A stretch of 64,000 nucleotides of DNA from Aeromonas diversa CDC 2478-85 (GTDB lineage Bacteria; Pseudomonadota; Gammaproteobacteria; Enterobacterales; Aeromonadaceae). The stretch is from positions 45,972 through 109,971 of the forward strand of contig NZ_CDCE01000025.1 of the NCBI RefSeq assembly GCF_000819805.1. The letters are read 5' to 3'. This document shows, in pieces, positions 51,523-59,818 of the stretch; within the stretch, counting starts at the first letter, position 1, and each line of letters starts with the position of its first letter. The notes under the pieces were generated by a model. That model worked only from the letters and a program-made list of their open reading frames with translations, was not told where the DNA came from and made no database searches. Made by a program: the position numbers and the translations under genes.

Positions 51523-52962
51523 ATGTCTGCATCGACACCCAGGCATTCGGATCTTATCTACGAGCTGGAGGAGAAGCCCCCCTTCTCGCAGACCCTGATG
51601 GGGGCCGTGACCCATCTGCTCGCTATCTTCGTTCCCATGGTGACCCCGGCGCTCATCGTCGGCGGCGCCCTGGGGCTCGCCCCCGAGACCACCGCCTATC
51701 TGGTCTCCATGGCCATGATCGCCTCGGGTGTGGGCACCTGGTTGCAGGTGCACCGCTATGGCCCCATCGGCTCGGGGCTGCTCTCCATCCAGTCGGTGAA
51801 CTTCTCCTTCGTCACCGTCATGATTGCGCTCGGCAGTGCCATGGGCAAAGAGGGGCTGGGGGAGGATCAGATCCTCTCCACCCTGCTCGGGGTCTCCTTC
51901 GTCGGCGGCTTTCTGGTGATGGGCTCGTCGTTTGTACTGCCCTATCTGCGGCGGGTCATCACCCCGACCGTGAGCGGCGTGGTGGTGCTGATGATTGGCC
52001 TTAGTCTCATCAAGGTGGGGATCGTCGATTTTGGCGGCGGCTTTGCCGCCATCGAGAGGGGCACCTTCGGCCATCTCGAGAACCTCGGGCTTGGGCTGCT
52101 GGTGCTGTGCGTCATCATCGCCTTCAATTGCAGTCGCAACCCCTTGCTGCGCATGAGCGGCATCGCCATCGGCCTGCTGGTGGGCTATGCGGTGGCCCTG
52201 ATGCTGGGCAAGGTGGACTTCAGCCCGCTGCAAAACCTGCCCTTGGTCACAGTCCCGGTACCGTTCAAGTACGGCTTCACCTTCGATCTCTACGCCTTCC
52301 TGCTGGCCGGCACCATCTATCTGCTGAGCGTGCTCGAGGCGGTGGGGGACATCACGGCCACCGCCATGGTCTCGCACCAGCCCATCCAGGGGCCCGACTA
52401 TCAGAAACGCCTGTGCGGCGGCGTGCTGGCCGACGGCCTGGTCTCGGTCATCGCCTCGGCGCTGGGATCTCTGCCGCTCACCACCTTCGCCCAGAACAAC
52501 GGGGTGATCCAGATGACCGGGGTGGCGTCGCGCCACGTGGGCAAGGTGATCGCCCTCATCCTGGTGCTGCTCGGCCTCTTCCCCCTGGTGGGGCGCTTCT
52601 TCACCACCATACCGGCACCCGTCATGGGCGGGGCCATGACCATCATGTTCTCCATGATCGCCATCGCCGGCGGGCGCATCATCATCAGCCACGGATTCAG
52701 CCGGCGCGAGAGCCTGATCGTCGCCACTTCCCTCGGCCTCGGGCTCGGGGTCTCCTACGATCCCAACCTGTTTCGGGTACTGCCGGACGGCATCTATATG
52801 CTGGTGGAGAACCCCATTTGCGTCGGCGGCATCACCGCCATCATCATGAATCTGGTGCTCCCCGCCAGCCGACGGGCCAGGGCACGGCAACAGAGTGGAA
52901 CGGTCACTGATGAGGCCGATTTACCCCTCTCTTCAGTCTCAAACGACAGGACGACCCCATGA
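51523..52962 (+). CDS. xanQ: Xanthine/H+ symporter XanQ
   Basis: Nucleobase-ascorbate transporter family (NCS2) protein of 479 residues with about fourteen membrane spans. It matches E. coli XanQ through SDLIYELEEKPPF, AVTHLLAIFVPMVTPALIVGGALGL, GLLSIQSVNFSFVTVMIALG and SVLEAVGDITATAMVS. The family signature with ADGLVSVIASALGSLPLTTFAQNNGVIQMTGVASRHVG carries the substrate-binding Asn and Gln region. It imports xanthine for the hydroxylases and hydrolases around it. The stop overlaps the guaD start (ATGA). Confidence 0.92.
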   Translation: MSASTPRHSDLIYELEEKPPFSQTLMGAVTHLLAIFVPMVTPALIVGGALGLAPETTAYLVSMAMIASGVGTWLQVHRYGPIGSGLLSIQSVNFSFVTVMIALGSAMGKEGLGEDQILSTLLGVSFVGGFLVMGSSFVLPYLRRVITPTVSGVVVLMIGLSLIKVGIVDFGGGFAAIERGTFGHLENLGLGLLVLCVIIAFNCSRNPLLRMSGIAIGLLVGYAVALMLGKVDFSPLQNLPLVTVPVPFKYGFTFDLYAFLLAGTIYLLSVLEAVGDITATAMVSHQPIQGPDYQKRLCGGVLADGLVSVIASALGSLPLTTFAQNNGVIQMTGVASRHVGKVIALILVLLGLFPLVGRFFTTIPAPVMGGAMTIMFSMIAIAGGRIIISHGFSRRESLIVATSLGLGLGVSYDPNLFRVLPDGIYMLVENPICVGGITAIIMNLVLPASRRARARQQSGTVTDEADLPLSSVSNDRTTP

Positions 52963-54275
52963 GATACGACAATTCGGTCAAGGCGGTGCGCGGCAGCTTC
53001 TTTCACATCACCCGGGTGGTGACGGATCCGGCCGAGATCGAGGCCAACACCCAGTTTGTCGAGGATGGCCTGCTCATCATCCGCAACGGCTGCATCGACT
53101 GGTTCGGCGAGTGGCGGGACGGGCGCGATCTGGTGCCTCCCACGGTGCGGGTGCGCGACTATCGGGGCAAGCTCATCGTCCCCGGCTTCGTGGACACCCA
53201 CCTGCACTACCCCCAGAGCGAGATGGTGGGTGCCTATGGAGAGCAGCTGCTGGAGTGGCTCAACCACCACACCTTCCCGACCGAGCGGCGCTACAACGAT
53301 CTCGAGTATGCCCGCGAGATGTCCACCTTCTTTATCAAGCAGTTGCTGCGTAACGGCACCACCACGGCCCTGGTGTTTGGCAGCGTCCATCCCCAGTCGG
53401 TGGATGCCCTGTTCGAGGCGGCCAGCCGCATCAACATGCGCCTCATCGCCGGCAAGGTGATGATGGATCGCAACGCCCCGGACTATCTGCTCGACACCGC
53501 CGAGAGCAGCTATCGCCACAGCAAGGCGCTGATCGAGCGCTGGCACGGCAACGGGCGCCTGCTCTATGCGGTGACCCCGCGCTTCGCCCCCACCTCGACC
53601 CCGGCGCAGCTGGAGGTGGCCAGCGCCCTGCGACAGGAGTACCCCACCACCTATCTGCAAACCCACCTCTCCGAAAACAAGGACGAGATCGCCTGGGTCA
53701 AGTCCCTCTATCCCGACCACAAGGGCTATCTCGACGTCTATAACAGCTTCGGCCTCACCGGCCCCAACTGCGTGTTTGCCCACTGCATTCACCTGGAAGA
53801 GGCAGAGTGGGACTGCCTGCAACAGACCGGCTCGACCATCGCCTTCTGTCCCACCTCCAACCTCTATCTGGGCAGCGGCCTGTTCCAGATGGACAAGGCG
53901 TGGAGTCGCCAGATCCAGGTCGGCATGGGCACCGACATCGGGGCCGGCACCACCTTCAACATGCTGCAGACCCTCAACGAGGCCTACAAGGTGGCCCAGT
54001 TGCAGGGGCTTCGCCTCTCGGCGTTCCACTCCTTCTACCTCGCCACCCTGGGCGGGGCCCGCTCCCTCGGGCTGGACGATCGCATCGGCAGCTTCGCGGT
54101 GGGCAAGGAGGCCGACTTCGTGGTGCTCGACCCGGTCGCCACCCCGATGCAGCAGCTGCGCTACGACAACTCGACCGCCCTGCGTGACAAGCTCTTCGTG
54201 CTGCTCACCCTGGGGGACGATCGCACCATCTACCGCACCTATGTGGATGGTCAGTTGGTGCACGAGCGCGGCTAG
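52959..54275 (+). CDS. guaD: Guanine deaminase
   Basis: Converts guanine to xanthine and ammonia. The 438-residue amidohydrolase has PGFVDTHLHYPQSEMVGAYGEQLLEWLNHHTFPTERRY, the strongly conserved guanine deaminase segment with the HxH zinc ligands (about residue 80). TYLQTHLSENKDE, FAHCIHLEEAEW and MGTDIGAGTTFNML follow. Length is within one residue of E. coli GuaD. It is translationally coupled to xanQ by a four-base overlap, and a terminator follows, so it ends the ygfK operon. Confidence 0.95.
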   Translation: MRYDNSVKAVRGSFFHITRVVTDPAEIEANTQFVEDGLLIIRNGCIDWFGEWRDGRDLVPPTVRVRDYRGKLIVPGFVDTHLHYPQSEMVGAYGEQLLEWLNHHTFPTERRYNDLEYAREMSTFFIKQLLRNGTTTALVFGSVHPQSVDALFEAASRINMRLIAGKVMMDRNAPDYLLDTAESSYRHSKALIERWHGNGRLLYAVTPRFAPTSTPAQLEVASALRQEYPTTYLQTHLSENKDEIAWVKSLYPDHKGYLDVYNSFGLTGPNCVFAHCIHLEEAEWDCLQQTGSTIAFCPTSNLYLGSGLFQMDKAWSRQIQVGMGTDIGAGTTFNMLQTLNEAYKVAQLQGLRLSAFHSFYLATLGGARSLGLDDRIGSFAVGKEADFVVLDPVATPMQQLRYDNSTALRDKLFVLLTLGDDRTIYRTYVDGQLVHERG

Positions 54276-54284
54276 ACCCGTTTC

Positions 54285-54309
54285 GGGCAGGGGAGACCCT
54301 GCCCTTTTT
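54285..54309 (+). terminator. Rho-independent terminator after guaD
   Basis: A perfect 8-bp stem GGGCAGGG / CCCTGCCC with loop GAGA is followed by five T. It lies 9 bases after the guaD stop and separates ghxQ from the ygfK operon. Confidence 0.92.
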
Positions 54310-54414
54310 CCATGGCCAGGTATCCGTCAGGCGAGTGATGGCGGTGGCGCCCTGCGCGCAAAAACCGGCCGCCACAGTGAGGAACCAACCCACACAGGGT
54401 GAAGGAGTACCGTT

Positions 54415-55794
54415 ATGTCAAATGCAAGTCGCAGGATGGAGGCGGCCCCGGCCAAGACGCCGGTCGCCGACTCGGGGCTCGATCGTTTCTTCAAGATAAG
54501 CGAGCGCGGGAGCAGCGTGCGCCAGGAGGTGCTGGCCGGGCTCACCACCTTCCTCGCCATGGTCTACTCGGTCATCGTGGTGCCGGGGCTGCTCGGCAAG
54601 GCGGGCTTTCCTCCCGGTGCCGTGTTCGTGGCCACCTGCCTGGTGGCCGGGGTGGGGTCGCTCTTGATGGGACTGTGGGCCAACCTGCCCATGGCCATCG
54701 GCTGCGCCATCTCGCTCACCGCCTTTACCGCCTTCAGCCTGGTGCTGGGGCAGCAGATCCCCATTCCGGTGGCGCTTGGCGCCGTCTTCCTGATGGGGGT
54801 CATCTTCACCGCCATCTCGGTGACCGGGGTGCGCAGCTGGATCCTCAATAACCTCCCCATGGGGATCGCCCACGGCACCGGCATCGGCATCGGCCTGTTT
54901 CTGCTGCTGATTGCCGCCAACGGGGTCGGGCTGGTCATCAAGAACCCCCTCGAGGGGTTGCCGGTGGCCCTCGGCGGCTTCACCACCATGCCTGTCATGA
55001 TGACCCTGCTGGGGCTGGCCATGATCTTCGGCCTGGAGCGGCTGCGAGTGCCGGGCGGGATCCTGCTGGTGATCATCGGCATCTCGGTGATCGGCCTCCT
55101 CTTTGATCCGTCGGTCAAATACCAGGGGCTGTTTGCCATGCCGACCCTGGCCGACGCGCAGGGGCACTCCCTCATCCTCAGCCTCGATATCATGGGGGCC
55201 CTCTCGCCCCTGGTGCTGCCAAGTGTGCTGGCCCTGGTGATGACCGCCGTGTTTGACGCCACCGGCACCATTCGTGCCGTGGCCGGGCAGGCCAACCTGC
55301 TCGACCAGGATGGCCACATCATCAACAACGACAAGGCGCTCACCTCCGACTCGGTGAGCAGCATCTTCTCGGGTCTGGTGGGGGCCGCCCCGGCCGCCGT
55401 CTATATCGAATCGGCCGCCGGCACCGCCGCCGGGGGCAAGACCGGGCTCACCGCTACCGTGGTGGGCGCCCTGTTCCTGGTGATGCTGTTCCTCGCGCCG
55501 CTCTCCTATCTGGTGCCGGCCTATGCCACGGCGCCGGCCCTCATGTATGTGGGGCTCCTGATGCTGAGCAACGTCACCAAGCTCGATTTTAGCGATCTGG
55601 TGGGGGCCATGTCGGGGCTGCTGTGCGCCGTCTTTATCGTGCTCACCTGCAACATAGTGACCGGCATCATGCTCGGCTTCAGTGCCCTGGTGATAGGCCG
55701 CATCTGCGCCCGCGAGTGGCACCTGCTCAACCCGGGCACCGTCATCATCGCCATCGCCCTGGTGGCCTTCTACGCCGGTGGCTGGGCCATCTAG
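54415..55794 (+). CDS. ghxQ: Guanine/hypoxanthine permease (NCS2, AzgA-like)
   Basis: A 459-residue membrane protein with about twelve to fourteen spans. Conserved stretches include [88 protein letters not shown] and [23 protein letters not shown]. It equals the E. coli GhxP/GhxQ pair, which import guanine and hypoxanthine by proton symport. The symbol follows the cluster position; sequence alone cannot separate the two. It stands between two terminators as its own unit. The ATG follows AAGGAG. Confidence 0.88.
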   Translation: MSNASRRMEAAPAKTPVADSGLDRFFKISERGSSVRQEVLAGLTTFLAMVYSVIVVPGLLGKAGFPPGAVFVATCLVAGVGSLLMGLWANLPMAIGCAISLTAFTAFSLVLGQQIPIPVALGAVFLMGVIFTAISVTGVRSWILNNLPMGIAHGTGIGIGLFLLLIAANGVGLVIKNPLEGLPVALGGFTTMPVMMTLLGLAMIFGLERLRVPGGILLVIIGISVIGLLFDPSVKYQGLFAMPTLADAQGHSLILSLDIMGALSPLVLPSVLALVMTAVFDATGTIRAVAGQANLLDQDGHIINNDKALTSDSVSSIFSGLVGAAPAAVYIESAAGTAAGGKTGLTATVVGALFLVMLFLAPLSYLVPAYATAPALMYVGLLMLSNVTKLDFSDLVGAMSGLLCAVFIVLTCNIVTGIMLGFSALVIGRICAREWHLLNPGTVIIAIALVAFYAGGWAI

Positions 55795-55810
55795 CCCCGG
55801 TCACCGAGAC

Positions 55811-55839
55811 GAGCCCGGCACCCGCCGGGCTCTCATTTT
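55811..55839 (+). terminator. Rho-independent terminator after ghxQ
   Basis: A perfect 9-bp stem GAGCCCGGC / GCCGGGCTC with a 4-base loop is followed by TCATTTT. The T tract is broken, so efficiency may be moderate. The end of this element abuts the first TTTGATAGGGG repeat. Confidence 0.82.
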
Positions 55840-55868
55840 GATAGGGGCGACTACCAGTTTGATAGGGG
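55837..55868 (+). promoter_or_regulatory. Two TTTGATAGGGG direct repeats, candidate activator sites for xdhA
   Basis: TTTGATAGGGG occurs exactly at 55837-55847 and again at 55858-55868, start to start 21 bases, which is two turns of DNA. They lie about 110-140 bases ahead of the -24 element of the xdhA promoter, an ordinary enhancer distance for sigma54. The core TTTGATA is shared with the inverted repeat before ygfK. Binding by YgeV is inferred. Confidence 0.55.
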
Positions 55869-55973
55869 AGGGGCCAAGCGCACTTCGCGCGTTCGTGGCG
55901 GTGGCGCCCGGTGGCGGGGTCAGATGGGATCCCCTTCACATTTGTGCCAGCGGCGCGGCCAGCGCCGAGAGAT

Positions 55974-55989
55974 GGGCGCATATCTTGCT
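55974..55989 (+). promoter_or_regulatory. Candidate sigma54 promoter of xdhABC
   Basis: GGGCGCATATCTTGCT has GG at 55975-55976, GC at 55987-55988 with ten bases between, and a perfect TTGCT. The -24 part is weaker (three differences from TGGCACG). Transcription would start near 56000, about 40 bases before the xdhA ATG. GG-N10-GC pairs are common in GC-rich DNA, so the case rests on the -12 match and the upstream repeats. Confidence 0.5.
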
Positions 55990-56038
55990 GATCCCCTCCT
56001 GGTTCTTGATGTTTCCCCAGGGAATAGAGGATGTAACC

Positions 56039-58336
56039 ATGTCCATAGGATTACCCTTTCGGCGCGTCGACGCCCAGGCCAAGGTGACGGGGAGGGCGCG
56101 CTACACCGACGACTTCACCATGCTCGGCATGCGCCACGCCAAGTATGTGCGAAGCACCCTGGCCCACGGCCGGGTGACCGCCATCGACTGCACCGAGGCC
56201 CTGGCCCTGCAAGGGGTGGAGGCGGTCTTCACCTGGCAGGATGTGCCCGACATCTGTTATCGCACCGCCGGCCACGCCTGGAATCTCGACGAGAGCAAGC
56301 GCGACGTGAAAGACCGCCGCCTGCTCACCGACCATGTGCGCCACTACGGGGACGGTGTCGCCATCGTCGTGGCCCGCGATCCCCTCACCGCCGAGAAGGG
56401 GGCGGCCCTGGTCAGGGTGACCTATGAGCCGCTGCCGGTGATGACCGATGCCCACAGCGCCCTGGCCGAGGGGGCCGAGCCCATCCATCCGGGGGGCAAC
56501 CTGCTGCGCCAGAGCCAGATCCGCGGCGGCGAGCCAGAGCAGGCCATCGAGAACGCCCCGTTTCGCTGCCAGGGCCACTACGAGACCCCTGTGGTGCAGC
56601 ACTGCCACCTGGAGTCGGTCACCTGCTACGCCTACATGGAGCAGCCGGGCCACCTGGTGGTGGTCTCGAGCACCCAGATCCCCCAGATAGTGCGCAGCCG
56701 GGTCGCCAAGTCCCTGGGCCTGCCCTGGGCCAACGTGCGGGTGGTCAAACCCTATGTGGGGGGCGGTTTTGGCAACAAGCAGGACGTGCTGGAAGAGCCG
56801 ATGGCGGCGTTTTTGAGCTACAGGCTCGGGGGCGTGCCGGTCAAGGTCACCCTGAGCCGTGAGGAGTGCTTTCTCGCCTCGCGCACCCGCCACGGCTTTC
56901 ATATAGACGGTGAGCTCGGCATGGACCAGGACGGCCGCCTGCTCGGCTACCGGCTGCACGTGCTCTCCAACACCGGGGCCTATGCCTCTCACGGTCACTC
57001 CATCGCCTGCGCCGGGGCCAACAAGATAAGTTACCTCTATCCGCGCAGCGCCTTCGGCTATGACGCCCGCACCTTCTACAGCAACCTGCCCACCGCCGGG
57101 GCCATGCGTGGCTACGGGGCGCCCCAGGTGGTGTTCGCCCTCGAGTGCATGATGGACGACGCCTGCACCGCCCTCGGGCTCGATCCCCTGGCGGTGCGCC
57201 TGGCCAACGTGGCGCGTGAGGGAGACGTCAACCCGGTCAACCAGAAGACCATCTACAGCGCCGGGCTGCCCGAGTGCCTGCGCCGGGGGCGCGAGCTCTT
57301 CGAGTGGGACAGGCGCCGTGCCGAGTGCCAGAACCAGACCGGGCGGGTGCGCCGCGGGGTGGGGGTCGCCTGTTTTAGCTATGGCTCCAACACCTATCCG
57401 GTGGGGGTGGAGATAGCGGGGGCGCGCATGCTGCTCAACCAGGATGGCTCGGTCAACCTGCAGATCGGCGCCACCGAGATAGGGCAGGGGTCGGACACCG
57501 TCTTCGCCCAGATGGCGGCCCAGACCTTGGGGATCCCCTTCGAGCAGATCCGGGTCATCTCGACCCAGGACACCGACATCACCGCCTATGACCCCGGCTC
57601 GTTCGCCTCGCGTCAGAGCTATGTGGCCGCCCCCGCCATCCACGAGGCGGCGCTCCAGCTCAAGGCGCGCATCCTGGCGCTCGCCGCCCAGCTCTGCCAT
57701 CAGGAGGTGGGGTCGCTGACCCTCATCGACGGCGATGTGGTGCTGGCCGGGGCGCCGGACAAGGTGCTGATGAGCGTGGCCGAAGTGTCGCAAAACGCCT
57801 ACTACCACCTCTCCATCGGTGGCCAGATCACCTCGGAAGTCTCCCACAAGACCACCACCAACCCGCCAAGCTTTGGCTGCACCCTGGTCGATCTCAGCGT
57901 CGATCTGGACCTTTGCAAGGTCACCATTAACCGCATCATGAACCTGCACGACGCCGGTCAAATCCTGAACCCTGTGCTGGCCGAGGGGCAGGTGCACGGG
58001 GGCATGGGAATGGGCATCGGATGGGCCCTGTTTGAGGAGATGATCATCGACCCCAAGAGCGGCGTGGTGCGAAACCCCAACCTGCTCGACTACAAGTTTC
58101 CCACCATCACGGACTTGCCGCCGCTCGAGTGCGACTTCGTGCAGACCTACGAGCCCCAGTCCGTCTATGGCCACAAGTCCCTCGGCGAGCCGCCCATCAT
58201 CTCGCCGGCGCCGGCCATTCGTAACGCCATCCTGATGGCGACCGGGGTGGCCATCAACACCTTGCCCATCACTCCCAAGACCCTCTATCGGGAGTTTGTC
58301 CGCGCCGCTCTGATTGAGGAGGCCCCCCATGTTTGA
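56039..58336 (+). CDS. xdhA: Xanthine dehydrogenase molybdenum-binding subunit XdhA
   Basis: Molybdopterin-containing catalytic subunit of 765 residues (E. coli XdhA about 752). It starts MSIGLPFRRVDAQAKVTGRARYTDDF. Cofactor contacts are GGGFGNKQD, MRGYGAPQVVFALE and QIGATEIGQGSDT, with the catalytic glutamate in GHKSLGEPPIISPAPAI near residue 720. It oxidises hypoxanthine/xanthine-type purines with electrons leaving through XdhC and XdhB. ATG 56039 follows AGAGGATG. A longer frame reaching back into the promoter region is rejected. The stop overlaps xdhB by eight bases. Confidence 0.94.
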   Translation: MSIGLPFRRVDAQAKVTGRARYTDDFTMLGMRHAKYVRSTLAHGRVTAIDCTEALALQGVEAVFTWQDVPDICYRTAGHAWNLDESKRDVKDRRLLTDHVRHYGDGVAIVVARDPLTAEKGAALVRVTYEPLPVMTDAHSALAEGAEPIHPGGNLLRQSQIRGGEPEQAIENAPFRCQGHYETPVVQHCHLESVTCYAYMEQPGHLVVVSSTQIPQIVRSRVAKSLGLPWANVRVVKPYVGGGFGNKQDVLEEPMAAFLSYRLGGVPVKVTLSREECFLASRTRHGFHIDGELGMDQDGRLLGYRLHVLSNTGAYASHGHSIACAGANKISYLYPRSAFGYDARTFYSNLPTAGAMRGYGAPQVVFALECMMDDACTALGLDPLAVRLANVAREGDVNPVNQKTIYSAGLPECLRRGRELFEWDRRRAECQNQTGRVRRGVGVACFSYGSNTYPVGVEIAGARMLLNQDGSVNLQIGATEIGQGSDTVFAQMAAQTLGIPFEQIRVISTQDTDITAYDPGSFASRQSYVAAPAIHEAALQLKARILALAAQLCHQEVGSLTLIDGDVVLAGAPDKVLMSVAEVSQNAYYHLSIGGQITSEVSHKTTTNPPSFGCTLVDLSVDLDLCKVTINRIMNLHDAGQILNPVLAEGQVHGGMGMGIGWALFEEMIIDPKSGVVRNPNLLDYKFPTITDLPPLECDFVQTYEPQSVYGHKSLGEPPIISPAPAIRNAILMATGVAINTLPITPKTLYREFVRAALIEEAPHV

Positions 58337-59207
58337 TATTCGCGCCTATCACAGGGCGACCAGCGTGGCCGAGGCGGTTGCGCTGCTGGGCGCTCACCCG
58401 GGTACCCGGCTGGTGGCCGGGGGCACAGACGTGATGATCCGCCTGCACCACTTGAGCGCCGATTACGGCGAGCTGGTGGACATTCACGAACTGCCCGAGC
58501 TGCGCGGCATCCGTGAGCTGAGCGATGGCACAGTGCGTATCGGCTCGGGCACCACCTTCACCGAGATCATCGAAAGCGAGTTGGTGCAGCGGCGCATCCC
58601 CATGCTGGCCGAGGCGGCCGCCACCATAGCGGGCCCCCAGGTTCGCAACGTCGCCACCTATGGGGGCAACCTCTGTAACGGCGCCACCAGCGCCGACTCG
58701 GCCGCCCCCTCTCTGGCACTGGAGGTGCGCCTCGAGATAGCCGGTCCCGAGGGCACGCGCCTCATTCCCCTGGCAGGCTTTCACACCGGCCCCGGCCGGG
58801 TGGCCCTGGCCCCGGCCGAGGTGCTGGTGGCCATCCATATCGCTCCCGATCCCGAGTCGGGGGTGGGCAGTCACTACTTCAAATACGCCATGCGCGATGC
58901 CATGGACATCGCCACCATAGGCTGCGCCGCCTGGTGCCGCATCGGCGAGGGGCGCATCCTGCAGCTGCGTCTGGCCTATGGCGTGGCGGCGCCGACCCCC
59001 ATCCGCACCCCCCACGCCGAGGCGCTGGCCGAGGGGGCCCCGCTGACCCAGGCGACCCTGGCCGCCATTGCCCGCGCCGTGGAGGCCGACGTGGCCCCGC
59101 GCTCCTCCTGGCGGGCGGAGAAAGATTTTCGCCTTCACCTTATCAAGACCCTGGCCGAGCGGGTGGTGCGCTGCGCCATCACCCGGGCCGGGGGGGAGAT
59201 CCTCTGA
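58329..59207 (+). CDS. xdhB: Xanthine dehydrogenase FAD-binding subunit XdhB
   Basis: A 292-residue flavoprotein of the same length as E. coli Xdh[19 protein letters not shown] (about residues 30-47) binds the FAD pyrophosphate, and [29 protein letters not shown] is the second FAD motif. CO-dehydrogenase flavoprotein C-terminal domain follows. ATG 58329 lies 6 bases after GAGGAGG, overlapping the end of xdhA. An in-frame ATG 15 bases upstream has no better support. Stop and xdhC start share one base. Confidence 0.94.
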   Translation: MFDIRAYHRATSVAEAVALLGAHPGTRLVAGGTDVMIRLHHLSADYGELVDIHELPELRGIRELSDGTVRIGSGTTFTEIIESELVQRRIPMLAEAAATIAGPQVRNVATYGGNLCNGATSADSAAPSLALEVRLEIAGPEGTRLIPLAGFHTGPGRVALAPAEVLVAIHIAPDPESGVGSHYFKYAMRDAMDIATIGCAAWCRIGEGRILQLRLAYGVAAPTPIRTPHAEALAEGAPLTQATLAAIARAVEADVAPRSSWRAEKDFRLHLIKTLAERVVRCAITRAGGEIL

Positions 59208-59692
59208 TGCATCCACAAACTTGTGCCCAGCTCGATATCGAGTGCGAGATCAACGGCAAACCCTACCGCTATTCGGTGCCCCCCAGCCTCTCCTTGCTGC
59301 ACCTGCTGCGCTCCCAGGGGCTTATCAGCGTCAAGGAGGGGTGCAGCGTCGGCGAGTGCGGCGCCTGCACGGTGCGGGTCGACGGGGTCGCCATCGACAG
59401 CTGCATCTACCTGGCGGTGTGGGCCAACGGCAAATCCATTCGCACCGTGGAGGGGGAGGAGCAGGGCGGCAGACTCTCGGATCTGCAACAGGCCCTGATC
59501 GACGAGGGGGCCGTGCAGTGCGGTTTTTGCACCCCGGGCCTGGTGATGGCCGGGGCCGCCCTGCTCGACAAGACCGCCCGCCGCCCTTTGACCGAGACGG
59601 AGATCCGCCGCGGTCTCGCCGGTAACCTCTGCCGCTGCACCGGCTACCAGAACGTGGTGCGCGCGGTGCAGCGCTGTTGTCACAAGAAATGA
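59207..59692 (+). CDS. xdhC: Xanthine dehydrogenase iron-sulphur subunit XdhC
   Basis: A 161-residue protein with two [2Fe-2S] clusters. The plant-type ferredoxin ligands are Cys46, Cys51, Cys54 and Cys66 ([10 protein letters not shown]...SC) and the helical domain ligands are Cys105, Cys108, Cys142 and Cys144 ([14 protein letters not shown]). All eight are present, in contrast to XdhD in the same island. ATG 59207 shares its A with the xdhB stop. It carries electrons from the molybdenum centre of XdhA to the FAD of XdhB. Confidence 0.95.
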   Translation: MHPQTCAQLDIECEINGKPYRYSVPPSLSLLHLLRSQGLISVKEGCSVGECGACTVRVDGVAIDSCIYLAVWANGKSIRTVEGEEQGGRLSDLQQALIDEGAVQCGFCTPGLVMAGAALLDKTARRPLTETEIRRGLAGNLCRCTGYQNVVRAVQRCCHKK

Positions 59693-59700
59693 CGCCTCAT

Positions 59701-59724
59701 GTCGGCCGAGGTTCCCCGGCCGAC
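59701..59724 (+). terminator. Possible weak terminator after xdhC
   Basis: A perfect 8-bp stem GTCGGCCG / CGGCCGAC with loop AGGTTCCC lies 8 bases after the xdhC stop. It is followed by GCTTTCG, a poor T tract, so read-through into ygeV is likely. Confidence 0.5.
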
Positions 59725-59818
59725 GCTTTCGTGATCCCGCCCGAAGTCATCTCGGCCGAGTTGGCATAGGATAGGGCCGCGATGACACCCACCAGAGACG
59801 ACAGAGAAGGACGTTCGA

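Noticed and set aside
48493..52890. Open frame of about 1465 codons on the minus strand across xdhD and xanQ
   Set aside because: It is antisense to two genes with clear catalytic and membrane motifs, and its translation is low-complexity His/Gly/Asp-rich sequence, the usual shadow of GC-rich coding DNA.
54346..54359. GG-N10-GC pair upstream of ghxQ as a sigma54 promoter
   Set aside because: The -12 part reads GCGCA rather than TTGCA, no TGATA element lies upstream, and such pairs are frequent by chance in GC-rich DNA.
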